This document shows, piece after piece, positions 1-8,753 of a stretch of 34,189 nt of DNA. The notes beneath the pieces are model-generated. The model was not told where the DNA came from and searched no databases. It was given only the letters and a program-made list of their open reading frames with translations. Position 1 is the stretch's first letter. Each line of letters begins with the position of its first letter. The translations under genes were made by a program, and so were the position numbers. Source of the stretch: a bacterium (GTDB lineage: Bacteria; Myxococcota_A; UBA9160; SZUA-336); contig JAAELY010000034.1 in the NCBI GenBank assembly GCA_024226335.1, positions 1 to 34,189 of the forward strand. The letters are read 5' to 3'.

Positions 1-63
1 GAACTCGAACAGGTTTACTATGAGAAGCAAGAAAGTCTGGCCACGGTGGCTGGACTCAACTAA
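1..63 (+). CDS. C-terminal end of an upstream gene (partial)
   Basis: Frame 1 is open from the window edge and ends ELEQVYYEKQESLATVAGLN before TAA at 61-63. The peptide is protein-like and sits 42 bp before the next gene on the same strand, so it is probably the tail of a co-oriented gene. Twenty residues are too few to name a family. An overlapping ATG ORF at 20-220 has no comparable support. Confidence 0.35.
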   Translation, partial: ELEQVYYEKQESLATVAGLN

Positions 64-105
64 ACGAGTCTCCGGAGAAACCGGGGCGGTTCAAATCGAG
101 GTCGA

Positions 106-1293
106 ATGTCCATTCCATCCACATCCCAATCCCACAGAGACGGTCGCGTCATCCACGACGCAGATGGCCACATCACGGAATTCGGGGGTTGGCTGGAAAG
201 CTACGCATCCGACTATGTGAAGAGCAATCTGCTCAAGGGGATGTTCCCCTCCGACATGCCGGCGTTGCGGTCTCTAATGGACCAGGCCAGGAAGCGTCTC
301 GATGGCGAGGACCCCGAGCTGACCGAGGAATTGAAAGCGGATCTCTTTGGGAACCGCAAGAAGCTCAATCAGTGGGCAGCCTTCGGAGCGAGCGACAAGG
401 CCGAGCGCAGCGAATTGCTCGATATCGTCGGCCTCGGGGCTCAGCTCGTCTTCCCGCTCATCTCCCTGTCTCGGTTCCTCCCCTCCAAGGACATCGATGT
501 TGTTTATGGCGGCTGCGACGCGCTGAGCCGGGGAATGGCAGACTTCTGTTCAGGCGATTCGCGCCTACATCCGGTCGGGTTCCTGCCCCTCGCGGACCCC
601 GAGCGCGCGCGCGCGAGCCTGAAGCTCGCTCTCGATGGGGGTATCAAGGCTGTATGGATCGGGTCGGATGCGGTGGAGGGGCGCGCACCTTCTCACATCG
701 CCTACGATCCCCTCTGGGCCATGCTGGAGGAAGCGGGTGTGCCGATCACGCTCCACATTGGCAGCGGCCGGAACATGCCGAGGGACTACATGAACACCGG
801 GGTCGAGCGTGTTCTTGCGGACCGGATCGTGAACATCGAGACCACCAAACCGAAGGACCTGCCCGTGCTGCATCACGCGATCGAGCGCTGGCTGACCTGC
901 ATGATCTACGACGGTGTGCTCGAACGCTTTCCGAGGCTCAAGATCGGCCTGGTCGAACTCGGTTCCAACTGGCTTCCCGCATGTCTCATGAATCTCGACA
1001 TGGGCGTGTCGCTCCTCGGCAAGTTCGACATGGGTTTGAAGAAGCTCTCCCTCAAGCCATCGGAATACTTCCAGCGTCAGGTTCGGGTTGCACCCCTTCA
1101 CACGGAGAACGCCGGTTGGGTCCTGCGCAACGTCGGCAAGGACATTCTCATGTTCAATACCGATTATCCGCATCCAGAAGGCGGGCGCGACCCGTTTGGC
1201 GACTTCGAGCGCAGCCTGAACGCCGTCGATGCCACGTCGGAAGAACTCGATCACTTCTACAGCAAGAACTACGAGTCCTTGCTCGGGCTGTAG
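106..1293 (+). CDS. Amidohydrolase_2-family metal-dependent hydrolase
   Basis: The 395-residue protein has the layout of TIM-barrel amidohydrolases of the amidohydrolase_2 group (ACMSD/isomerase-decarboxylase type). An N-terminal DADGH stretch (residues 18-22) resembles the first metal-ligand strand. HIGSGR in mid-protein gives the next histidine, GLVELGSNWLP follows, and FNTDYPHPEGG near residue 350 carries the late Asp and His. The ATG has TCGAGG four bases upstream. Family members hydrolyse or decarboxylate cyclic and aromatic substrates in the cytoplasm; the substrate cannot be read from the sequence. An amidase gene follows 44 bp downstream, so the two may form a small catabolic operon. 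Confidence 0.85.
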   Translation: MSIPSTSQSHRDGRVIHDADGHITEFGGWLESYASDYVKSNLLKGMFPSDMPALRSLMDQARKRLDGEDPELTEELKADLFGNRKKLNQWAAFGASDKAERSELLDIVGLGAQLVFPLISLSRFLPSKDIDVVYGGCDALSRGMADFCSGDSRLHPVGFLPLADPERARASLKLALDGGIKAVWIGSDAVEGRAPSHIAYDPLWAMLEEAGVPITLHIGSGRNMPRDYMNTGVERVLADRIVNIETTKPKDLPVLHHAIERWLTCMIYDGVLERFPRLKIGLVELGSNWLPACLMNLDMGVSLLGKFDMGLKKLSLKPSEYFQRQVRVAPLHTENAGWVLRNVGKDILMFNTDYPHPEGGRDPFGDFERSLNAVDATSEELDHFYSKNYESLLGL

Positions 1294-1337
1294 TACTCCG
1301 TCGTGGGTGATATTCTGAGAGCCACGGAGGACGATTC

Positions 1338-2789
1338 ATGGACGATCTGAGTTTCGCGGGCGCTGGAGAACTGGCCGAGAAGATTCGCAATAAGGAGATC
1401 AGCTCTCGCGAGCTGACCGAGCACTACATCTCCCGAATCGAAATTCTCGACGGTGATCTGAACGCGGTGGTCGTGCGCGACTTTGAGCGCGCTCGTTCGG
1501 CGGCGGACGAGGCCGATGTCGCGCTGTCGAAGGGGACTGTGATCGGACCGCTTCACGGCGTGCCCATGACGATCAAAGAGGCCTATAACATCACCGGGTT
1601 GCCCACGACCTGGGGCCTGCCCATGCTCAAGGACTACATCGCGACCAGCGACGCGCAGGCCGTGATCGAGTTCAAGAACGCCGGCGCGCTGTTCATGGGG
1701 AAGACTAACGTCCCGCTGAACCTCGCCGACTTCCAGAGCTACAACGATATCTACGGAACCACGAACAATCCCTGGAACCTGTCGCGCATTCCGGGTGGAT
1801 CTTCGGGCGGATCGGCAGCGGCGCTAGCGGCGGGCCTGACCGGGCTCGAGTGCGGCTCCGACATCGGCGGCTCGATTCGCAACCCCGCGCACTACTGCGG
1901 CGTTTACGGACACAAACCAACTTGGGGCGTGTTTCCGCCACAGGGGCACGAGTTGCCCGGAATGGTCGCGGGACCCGATATTGCGGTCTGCGGTCCCCTC
2001 GCGCGCAAGGCCGAGGATCTGCGACTCGCCATGGACGTGGCGGCGGGCGCGCAACCGCTCGATCGACCCGGCTGGGAACTCCGCCTGCCCGAACCGAACA
2101 GGAAATCACTTGGTGAGTTCAAGGTCGCGATCTGGGCGACAGACGATCTTGCGCCGGTCGACACCGAGATCGCGGACCGGGTCAGTGGCATCGCCGAGAT
2201 GCTCGCAAAGCAGGGGGCGACCGTGTCGGACACGGCCCGTCCCGAAATAGACTTCCGCGGCGCACACACGACCTACCTGAGCCTGCTCAACTCGATCATG
2301 GGCGCGGGCGTGCCACCAGAGGTGTACGAAGCGGCGAAGCAACTCGCGGCGCAGACCGACCCCAACGACCAGTCCGACGAAGCCGTCATGGCGCGCGCTT
2401 CCGTCTTGAGTCACGCCGATTGGCTGCGCGCCCACAACGCCCGCGAATTACTGCGCATGGCGTGGCGGGCGTTCTTCGACGAATGGGACATCCTGATCTG
2501 CCCGCAGACCGCGACGGTCGCCTTCGAGCACGATCACAGCCCCATGATGCAGCGCACGCTCAAGGTCTCCAACGAGGAGCAGCCCTATTTCAAACAGCTT
2601 TTCTGGGCGGGAATCGTCGTCGCGCCGTATCTGCCGAGCACCGTGTTCCCGACCGGACTCTCACTGGACGGATTGCCGATCGGTCTGCAGGCCGTCGGGG
2701 CCGAGTACGACGACCGGCGCACGATCGACTTCACGCGGCTGGTGGCTAAGGAGATCGGCGGCTTCGCACCTCCTCCGAACTACGCTTAG
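1338..2789 (+). CDS. Amidase signature family enzyme
   Basis: This 483-residue protein is a complete amidase-signature hydrolase. The Ser-cisSer-Lys triad is visible: Lys80 in TIKEAYN, the serine pair at 155-156 in PGGSSGGSA, and the nucleophile Ser179 in SDIGGSIRNPA. The family cleaves amide bonds to acid plus amine or ammonia, usually in the cytoplasm, and no signal peptide is seen. The C-terminal half has the usual LPIGLQAVG block. The start is well supported by GGAGG at 1326-1330, seven bases before the ATG. It could be an aryl or aliphatic amidase; it is unlikely to be GatA because no gatB or gatC lies nearby. It lies 44 bp behind the amidohydrolase. Confidence 0.92.
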   Translation: MDDLSFAGAGELAEKIRNKEISSRELTEHYISRIEILDGDLNAVVVRDFERARSAADEADVALSKGTVIGPLHGVPMTIKEAYNITGLPTTWGLPMLKDYIATSDAQAVIEFKNAGALFMGKTNVPLNLADFQSYNDIYGTTNNPWNLSRIPGGSSGGSAAALAAGLTGLECGSDIGGSIRNPAHYCGVYGHKPTWGVFPPQGHELPGMVAGPDIAVCGPLARKAEDLRLAMDVAAGAQPLDRPGWELRLPEPNRKSLGEFKVAIWATDDLAPVDTEIADRVSGIAEMLAKQGATVSDTARPEIDFRGAHTTYLSLLNSIMGAGVPPEVYEAAKQLAAQTDPNDQSDEAVMARASVLSHADWLRAHNARELLRMAWRAFFDEWDILICPQTATVAFEHDHSPMMQRTLKVSNEEQPYFKQLFWAGIVVAPYLPSTVFPTGLSLDGLPIGLQAVGAEYDDRRTIDFTRLVAKEIGGFAPPPNYA

Positions 2790-2844
2790 CAACGGGGCAT
2801 ATCGGACGGCCAAAAGGGTGGCGGATCGCGTGGTAGGCTGAGGC

Positions 2845-5800
2845 ATGCGCTGCCCTTTTTGCGATCAGGAGAGTCCGGACAACGCGCGTTTCTGTATGAA
2901 CTGCGCGGCGTCGTTCACCAGCAGCTGCGACGAGTGCGGGACCGAGCTTCCAGCTTCGGCGCGTTTCTGTCCGCAGTGCGCGCACCCCGTTTCGACGCCG
3001 GCCCCGGGCGCTTCAGGCCCCGCAGTGCTTCCACGCGATCCGCGCTCCTATACCCCGCAGCACCTGGCCGAGCGGATTCTTCGCTCGCGCTCGGCACTGG
3101 AGGGCGAGCGCAAGCAGGTGACCGTGCTCTTTGCCGACATCCGCAACTCCATGGAGCTGGCGTCACAGGTCGGAGCAGAGGACTGGCACGCAATTCTCGA
3201 CCGCTTCTTCCAGCTTCTGGCCGATGGTGTGCACCGCTTCGAGGGCACGATCAACCAATACACCGGCGACGGCATCATGGCGCTCTTCGGTGCGCCGATC
3301 GCACACGAAGATCACGTACAGCGCGCATGCTACACCGCGCTCCACCTCTGCGAGTCCGTCGCGGAGTTCGCGCAGGAGCTGCGTCGCGAGCACGGTCTCG
3401 ACTTCCAGATGCGCATCGGTCTCAACTCCGGCGACGTGGTCGTGGGCAGGATCGGCGACGACCTGCGCATGGACTACACCGCGCAGGGCGAAACCGTAGG
3501 CCTCGCACAGCGCATGGAAACGCTGGCCGAGACCGGCCGACCCTATCTGACGGCGTCGACGGCGAGTCTGGCCGAGGGCTGGTTCGAGCTGGCCGACCTG
3601 GGAGAGTTCAAGGTCAAAGGAGTGCAGACGCCCATGCACGTGTTCGCGCTCGACGGCGTGGGGAGCGTTCACACGCGGCTCGACCTGTCGCGTGCGCGCG
3701 GGTTCTCGCGCTTCGTCGGTCGCGCCGATGACCTCGCCACGCTCGAAGCCGCGCTCGAGCAGACCCTCGAGGGCCACGGGCAAGTCGTCGGCCTCGTCGC
3801 CGACGCGGGAGTGGGCAAGAGCCGCATCTGCCTGGAGTTTACCGACCGCTGTCGCGCCCGCGGGATCACCGTGCGCGAGGCCCAGGGTATTTCGCACGGC
3901 AAGAACATTCCCCTGCTTCCGGTGTTGCAGCTGCTCCGCAGCGTCTTCGGCATCGACGCGCGCGACAGCGATGCCGAGGCGCGCCAGAAGATCGCCGGCG
4001 CGGTCGTGCTGCGCGACGAGAGTCTACAGGCCGACCTGCCCCTGCTCTTCGACTACCTGGGCGTGACCGACCCGAAGCGTCCCGCCCCCGCACTCGAACC
4101 CGGGGAGCGCCAGCATCGCGTTCAGGGTCTGCTCCAGCAGTTGTTGCACGCGCGGGGTCGCGAAGAGCCGGGGGTGTTCCTGATCGAGGACCTGCACTGG
4201 ATCGACGAGGCCAGCGAGAGATTTCTCGAGCAGATGATCGACGCCATCCCGGGAACCCAAAGCCTGGTGCTCGTGAACTTCCGCCCGGAGTACGAGGTGC
4301 CGTGGGGCGGCAGATCGTACTACCGACAGCTTCCGCTGCTTCCGCTCGGGCCCGAAGCCATGCGCGATCTGTTGGTCCATCTCCTGGGCACGAACTCGTC
4401 GCTAGGCGATCTGCCCCAGCGCATCCAGCAGCGCGCGGCCGGCAATCCCTTCTTCATCGAAGAGATGGTGCAGTCGCTGGCGGATGCCGGAAACCTCGCT
4501 GGCGAGCGTGGAAGCTACGAGCTCGTCACATCCGTAGACGAGATTGCGCTCCCCGAGCGGGTCGAGACGCTACTGGCCGCACGCATCGATCGCATCGACG
4601 AACGCGAGAAGCGCGTGCTCCAGAGCGCCGCCGTGATCGGGACGGAGTTCTCGCGTGGAGTGCTGAACCGGATTTGCGAGCTCGATGCCGCGGAACTCGA
4701 CGCCGCCCTGCGCGGCCTCAAGGGCGCCGAGTTCATACACGAACGACAGATCTATCCGGAGGTCGAGTACGGCTTCAAGCACCCGCTTACGCAGGACGTG
4801 GCCTACCACTCACAGCTGGGTGAAAATCGCCGAAAGACCCACGCTGCGGTTGCGGGTGCGATCGAAGAAACCGCGACCGTGCCCGTAGACGAGTCGGCCG
4901 CACTTCTGGCCCATCACTACGAGGAAGCCGGTGAAAACCTGCCGGCGGCGCGCTGGCATCGCGTGGCGGCGGAACGGGCGGGGATGATGCAGGTGGGTGA
5001 AGTCTATCGGCACTGGGGCCGAGTGCGCGAGCTGACCGATGAGCTTCCCGACAACGCCGAGGCTGAACAGCTCGGCACCCTTTCGCGCGTGCAGATGTTC
5101 CTTGTGGGTGCGCGCCTGGCTCGGCCCGAAGAGGAGATCGAAGCGCTCTTCCACGAGTGCAAGGCGATTGTGAAGCGCACTGGAAGCGATCTGGGCCACA
5201 TTCAGATCCTGAGCAGCTATGGACTCTACCGGCTCTACGCAACCGGGAACGCTCTCGAAGCGCGCAAGGTTCTGCCCGAAGCCGTGGCTTTGGCCGACGG
5301 TCTGGGCGAAGTCAGCGAACGGCTCGCAGCGCGCTTCGTGGCCTGCACGCTGTACCTCGTATGTGACGTCGGCCGCGCAATCGAGACTGCCGACGAGGCC
5401 CTCGACCTGCAGCGTGCCGAACCGGCCGCGCCCAACGAGAGACTGTTAGGGGGCTTTCACCCGGAATCGGCCTTTGTCTTCATGCGAACGACTGCGCTCT
5501 TGCTGGCCGGAAGGCTGGCAGAAGCTCGCGCCGCGCAGACCCAGTTCAGGCGGTTGGCAGACAAACGACCGGAGACGAAGGGGTACGTCTTCACCACTGC
5601 GGCTTTCATTGCGCTACGTATGGGCGACCTGGCCGAGGCTGAGCGGCTGGGAGTGCAGTGCATCGAATTCGGCGAGGCCACCGGGAACTCGAGTCCGCTT
5701 GTGACCGGGCTCGGAACCCTGGGCGAGAGCCTGTTGCGGCAGGGTCGCGCCAGAGAGGCGCTTGCGCCGCTCGAACGAGCCCTTGCGATTCACCGCGAGC

Positions 5801-6222
5801 AGGGTGTATTTCGTCAGATTGAAAGCATCGCCGCCGCAGATCTTGCGGAGGCCTGGCTCGAACTCGGTGAACTCGAACGTGCGGACCAGGTCACTCGGGA
5901 AGCCCTGGCCTTCGCGCAGGCGAATGGGCTGAAGACCGGCGAGGCCAACCTGCAGGGACGCGTGGCGGCGAACGCCCTGGCGCGGAATGGCGCCGCCGGG
6001 GCAGCGGAGGCCGAGCGCGCCCTTTCGCGAGCGCATGAACTCATCGAAGAGAGTGGCTTTCATTCGGCCCGGCCCATGTTGCACGAGCGGCGTGCTGAAC
6101 TCGCGGCCGCCAAGGGCGATACGGCGGAGCGCGACCGGCAGTTGCAGCTCGCCCTCGAAATGTATGAGGGTAGGGGTGCGACCGGCCACATCGAGCGGCT
6201 GAAGAACACCGACCTCCGCTAG
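2845..6222 (+). CDS. Zinc ribbon - class III nucleotide cyclase - AAA ATPase - TPR regulator
   Basis: This 1125-residue protein begins with two CxxC...CxxC zinc ribbons (Cys3/6/17/20 and 28/31/42/45). A class III adenylate/guanylate cyclase domain follows (about 90-270), with metal Asp98 in LFADIR and Asp142 in YTGDGIMALFG, then FKVKGVQTP. A STAND/AAA-type NTPase comes next, with Walker A DAGVGKSR near residue 320 and Walker B-like GVFLIEDLHWIDEA. The last 450 residues are helical and TPR-like. The usual transition-state Asn of the NLAARL motif is Gly here (ETVGLAQRM) while the Arg is kept. Family members are thought to couple sensing to cyclic nucleotide synthesis; the signal is unknown. The ribosome site is weak. 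The protein is cytoplasmic. Confidence 0.9.
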   Translation: MRCPFCDQESPDNARFCMNCAASFTSSCDECGTELPASARFCPQCAHPVSTPAPGASGPAVLPRDPRSYTPQHLAERILRSRSALEGERKQVTVLFADIRNSMELASQVGAEDWHAILDRFFQLLADGVHRFEGTINQYTGDGIMALFGAPIAHEDHVQRACYTALHLCESVAEFAQELRREHGLDFQMRIGLNSGDVVVGRIGDDLRMDYTAQGETVGLAQRMETLAETGRPYLTASTASLAEGWFELADLGEFKVKGVQTPMHVFALDGVGSVHTRLDLSRARGFSRFVGRADDLATLEAALEQTLEGHGQVVGLVADAGVGKSRICLEFTDRCRARGITVREAQGISHGKNIPLLPVLQLLRSVFGIDARDSDAEARQKIAGAVVLRDESLQADLPLLFDYLGVTDPKRPAPALEPGERQHRVQGLLQQLLHARGREEPGVFLIEDLHWIDEASERFLEQMIDAIPGTQSLVLVNFRPEYEVPWGGRSYYRQLPLLPLGPEAMRDLLVHLLGTNSSLGDLPQRIQQRAAGNPFFIEEMVQSLADAGNLAGERGSYELVTSVDEIALPERVETLLAARIDRIDEREKRVLQSAAVIGTEFSRGVLNRICELDAAELDAALRGLKGAEFIHERQIYPEVEYGFKHPLTQDVAYHSQLGENRRKTHAAVAGAIEETATVPVDESAALLAHHYEEAGENLPAARWHRVAAERAGMMQVGEVYRHWGRVRELTDELPDNAEAEQLGTLSRVQMFLVGARLARPEEEIEALFHECKAIVKRTGSDLGHIQILSSYGLYRLYATGNALEARKVLPEAVALADGLGEVSERLAARFVACTLYLVCDVGRAIETADEALDLQRAEPAAPNERLLGGFHPESAFVFMRTTALLLAGRLAEARAAQTQFRRLADKRPETKGYVFTTAAFIALRMGDLAEAERLGVQCIEFGEATGNSSPLVTGLGTLGESLLRQGRAREALAPLERALAIHREQGVFRQIESIAAADLAEAWLELGELERADQVTREALAFAQANGLKTGEANLQGRVAANALARNGAAGAAEAERALSRAHELIEESGFHSARPMLHERRAELAAAKGDTAERDRQLQLALEMYEGRGATGHIERLKNTDLR

Positions 6223-6250
6223 AGAGTTCGGAGGTTGTCATCCGGTGGCC

Positions 6251-6279
6251 TTGCCAGGCTCCGACTCGTGTCGTATTAC
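6251..6279 (+). promoter_or_regulatory. Candidate sigma-70 promoter of the 6368-8723 gene set
   Basis: TTGCCA at 6251-6256 and TATTAC at 6274-6279 are separated by exactly 17 bases, in an AT-rich island between two GC-rich genes. A start near 6286 would leave an 80-base leader before the ATG at 6368. The match is five of six bases at -35 and four of six at -10. Confidence 0.5.
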
Positions 6280-6303
6280 TTCGTATGTCATATATCGTAT
6301 TAC
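6271..6303 (+). repeat. Three TCGTAT repeats, operator-like
   Basis: TCGTATTAC occurs at 6271-6279 and again at 6295-6303, with a partial copy TCGTATGTC at 6281-6289. The first copy covers the proposed -10 box. Ribbon-helix-helix repressors typically bind tandem short repeats, and the second gene downstream encodes such a domain, so an autoregulatory operator is a reasonable inference. Confidence 0.4.
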
Positions 6304-6367
6304 AAATCATCGGGCGTGTGCCAGCGCAGTAGAAGTCTGGAACATCCCGGAATCAAAGGAGAATTCG

Positions 6368-6637
6368 ATGTCGAAGCGAGACGAGACCCTGACCGGATGG
6401 ATCCGAGATGCAATTGACCGGGGCGCGAGCAATGTGGAGGAGATCCACAAAGCGATCGCGGATCTACCGCTCGACGTGCTCGAACGAAACGGCTTGCTCG
6501 CAGAAGCCGCGGCCGGGGCCCGCGAGATCCAGGATCGGACCATCGGAGCGGTGTACGACGTGATCCGTGAGGTCAACAAGCGGGTCAGCGAGTTGGTGCT
6601 GAATCTAGGGGTACCGAGGCGCGGCGAAGAGGTCTGA
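6368..6637 (+). CDS. Small helical protein, function unknown
   Basis: An 89-residue protein predicted to be almost entirely alpha-helical and charged, resembling phasin-like or coiled-coil helper proteins in composition only. ATG at 6368 is chosen because AAAGGAG lies five bases upstream (6356-6362); the in-frame extension to 6245 has no ribosome site and runs through the promoter region. It is the first gene of a set with the ribbon-helix-helix protein (21 bp downstream) and the ABC1 kinase. Co-location suggests a partner or scaffold for the kinase, but nothing in the sequence proves this. Confidence 0.7.
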   Translation: MSKRDETLTGWIRDAIDRGASNVEEIHKAIADLPLDVLERNGLLAEAAAGAREIQDRTIGAVYDVIREVNKRVSELVLNLGVPRRGEEV

Positions 6638-6658
6638 CATGCGATTCGGGAGGCGGGC

Positions 6659-7168
6659 ATGAGCGAGCGCAAGGATCGGCTGATCCAGACGCGAGTGCCG
6701 GAGAAGCTCGAGACCACACTCAAAGAAGAGGCGCAGCGTCGTCGCACCACGGTCTCGCATATCATCCGGAACATCCTCGAGGACACGTTCGATCTGGTCG
6801 ACGGTGTGGTCGCCAACGTCGATCAGATCGTGAGCGACTCCGTCGAACTGGCTCAGCAGGTGGGCCGCGACGCGCGCCGCATCGGCGAAACCGCACGGCG
6901 TTCGCGAACTCTTTGTCGGGATCCGCTTCCTGCTCAACGGGAACAGCTTTCGCACGTGCAGGCCTGGAACGAAGTCGTACTCAATCAGGCGGTTCCCTGT
7001 TCGAAGTGTGGCGTGGAACTGGAACGCGGACTGCGCGCGTACATGGGTCTTTCCGATGACCCCGGACAGCCCCGTGCGTGGCTTTGCACCAAAGCGATCG
7101 AGGATCTGGGCAGCGAACCGGAAAGCTCTGACGAGAGTTCCGATGAGAGAGGTTCTGAAACTGACTAA
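6659..7168 (+). CDS. Ribbon-helix-helix plus CxxC domain protein
   Basis: The 169-residue protein starts with a strand (LIQTRVPEKL) and two helices (residues about 9-50) that fit the CopG/Arc-type ribbon-helix-helix DNA-binding fold. A helical linker follows, then a C-terminal domain with PCSKCGVELERG and a later WLCTK cysteine that could bind zinc. The tail is acidic and serine-rich. GGGAGG at 6648-6653 lies five bases before the ATG. The stop at 7168 nearly touches the ABC1 kinase start, which implies translational coupling. A regulatory role at the upstream TCGTAT repeats is inference. Confidence 0.7.
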   Translation: MSERKDRLIQTRVPEKLETTLKEEAQRRRTTVSHIIRNILEDTFDLVDGVVANVDQIVSDSVELAQQVGRDARRIGETARRSRTLCRDPLPAQREQLSHVQAWNEVVLNQAVPCSKCGVELERGLRAYMGLSDDPGQPRAWLCTKAIEDLGSEPESSDESSDERGSETD

Positions 7169-7169
7169 C

Positions 7170-8723
7170 ATGGAAAACGAGACCGGGAATGTCGGGGAAC
7201 AGGTACAGATCGAGCTTCCGTCGTGGCTCTCGCTGATCGACGCCACCGTCGACGCGATCGAGCGAACGGCCTGGGATCTGCGCGGTATTGCGACTTCTAC
7301 GGCCGAGCAGGCGAGCGAGCTATGGGAAGACCTCGGCCGGGACTGGCAAAGGCTGGAAGGGGATGTGCGCGAGCTGGGCAGTGAACTCGCCAGCTGGCCG
7401 AGTCGGATCGAGCGCCTGGGCACGACCGGCTGGATGCTAGGCCGGATGGCTGCGAGCTATCGGCTGCATCCGACCCGCGCGGCCTTCCTTACCGAGCAGG
7501 CAGCGCGTGCCTCGCTCGAGAAGATTCACGCACGCAACGCCCGGCGTTTCGCCGCGACCAGCGCCCGGCAGGGCGGCGGTGTGTTGAAGGTAGGCCAGTT
7601 GCTCTCGACCCGGCCCGACCTGCTTCCCGGGTCGTGGATCGCAGAACTTTCGAAGTTACAGGACGCCGCTCCGGCTGTAGCCTTTCCGGCCGTTCGCCAG
7701 CGCGTCGAGGAAGATCTGGGCGCGCCGCTCGAAGACCTGTTTCGCGATTTCGAAGTCACACCCGTCGCGGCCGCGAGCATCGGCCAGGTTCACCGAGCGA
7801 TCACGCACGACGGTGTCACCGTGGCTGTGAAGGTCATGCGACCCGACATCCATCGCTGGATAGAGCTCGATCTCGACTTGATGGAACTGTTTCTGGAATC
7901 GGTGAAGGCGATGTTCCCGCCGGCCGACTATCCGACCATCGTGGCCGAGTTGCGATCGATGCTTCGTCAGGAGCTGAACTACCGCGCCGAGGTCTCGATG
8001 ATGGAGCGACTCGCGAATTTCTTTGAAGACCGCGACGACATCGCGGTTCCGCGTTCGCTCCCCGAACTCTGCGGGCGCAACGTGCTCGTGAGTCAGTTCA
8101 TCGAGGGGCGCAAGATCACCGTGGTGCTCGACGAGCTGCTGGAGCAGCGCGATGCCGGAGATGCGACCGCAGGGGGCCGGCTCGATGGAATCCTGTCCTT
8201 GCTCCTGGAAGCCTATGTGCGCCAGATCCTGGTCGCGGGTGTCTTCCAGGCGGATCCCCATCCCGGAAACTTCCTGGTTACCGACGACGATCGACTGGTG
8301 CTGCTCGACTTCGGTTGCACGCGAACCCTGGAAGCGCCGGTGCGCGATGCCTATCTCGGCTTGCTGGGATCCTTCCTCGCGGGAGACAGCGCACGCGTGG
8401 CCGAAATACTGAATGAACTCGGCTTTGCCACACGAAGCGGCGCGCCGGAAACCCTCCACGCCTTCGCCGAGCTATTGCTGAGCGAATTCCGCGAAGCGAT
8501 GAATCCGGAAGAGGGCTCGGCCGGCCTGGACCCACAGGCCGCGGTAGCGCGCGCCAGCGAAGCGATGGCCCGTTCGCACGAAGACCCCGTGATCCGCATA
8601 CCCCCCGAGTTCGTGATGCTCGCCCGGGTGCTCCTTTCCCTGAGCGGGTTGTTCCAGCACTACCAACCGTCGATCGACTACACCCGCCCGATCACGACGG
8701 TGCTCTTCGGGCGCCCCGCCTGA
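7170..8723 (+). CDS. ABC1/UbiB (AarF)-family atypical kinase
   Basis: The 517-residue protein carries the diagnostic ABC1 motifs: LKVGQLLS (KxGQ, near residue 140), the Ala-rich loop AAASIGQVHRA (near 200) in place of a glycine-rich loop, VAVKVMRP with the ATP Lys, FQADPHPGNF (near 362) and LLDFG (near 377). Family members are atypical kinases or ATPases acting in ubiquinone biosynthesis or lipid-quinone handling at membranes. The N-terminal 100 residues are helical and extra to the core. The start is ATG 7170, directly after the previous stop; an in-frame ATG at 7143 is possible. No ubi pathway genes are adjacent, so its role need not be ubiquinone synthesis. Confidence 0.88.
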   Translation: MENETGNVGEQVQIELPSWLSLIDATVDAIERTAWDLRGIATSTAEQASELWEDLGRDWQRLEGDVRELGSELASWPSRIERLGTTGWMLGRMAASYRLHPTRAAFLTEQAARASLEKIHARNARRFAATSARQGGGVLKVGQLLSTRPDLLPGSWIAELSKLQDAAPAVAFPAVRQRVEEDLGAPLEDLFRDFEVTPVAAASIGQVHRAITHDGVTVAVKVMRPDIHRWIELDLDLMELFLESVKAMFPPADYPTIVAELRSMLRQELNYRAEVSMMERLANFFEDRDDIAVPRSLPELCGRNVLVSQFIEGRKITVVLDELLEQRDAGDATAGGRLDGILSLLLEAYVRQILVAGVFQADPHPGNFLVTDDDRLVLLDFGCTRTLEAPVRDAYLGLLGSFLAGDSARVAEILNELGFATRSGAPETLHAFAELLLSEFREAMNPEEGSAGLDPQAAVARASEAMARSHEDPVIRIPPEFVMLARVLLSLSGLFQHYQPSIDYTRPITTVLFGRPA

Positions 8724-8753
8724 GCCACTCGTCGGGCTGAAGACCCGATCTCC

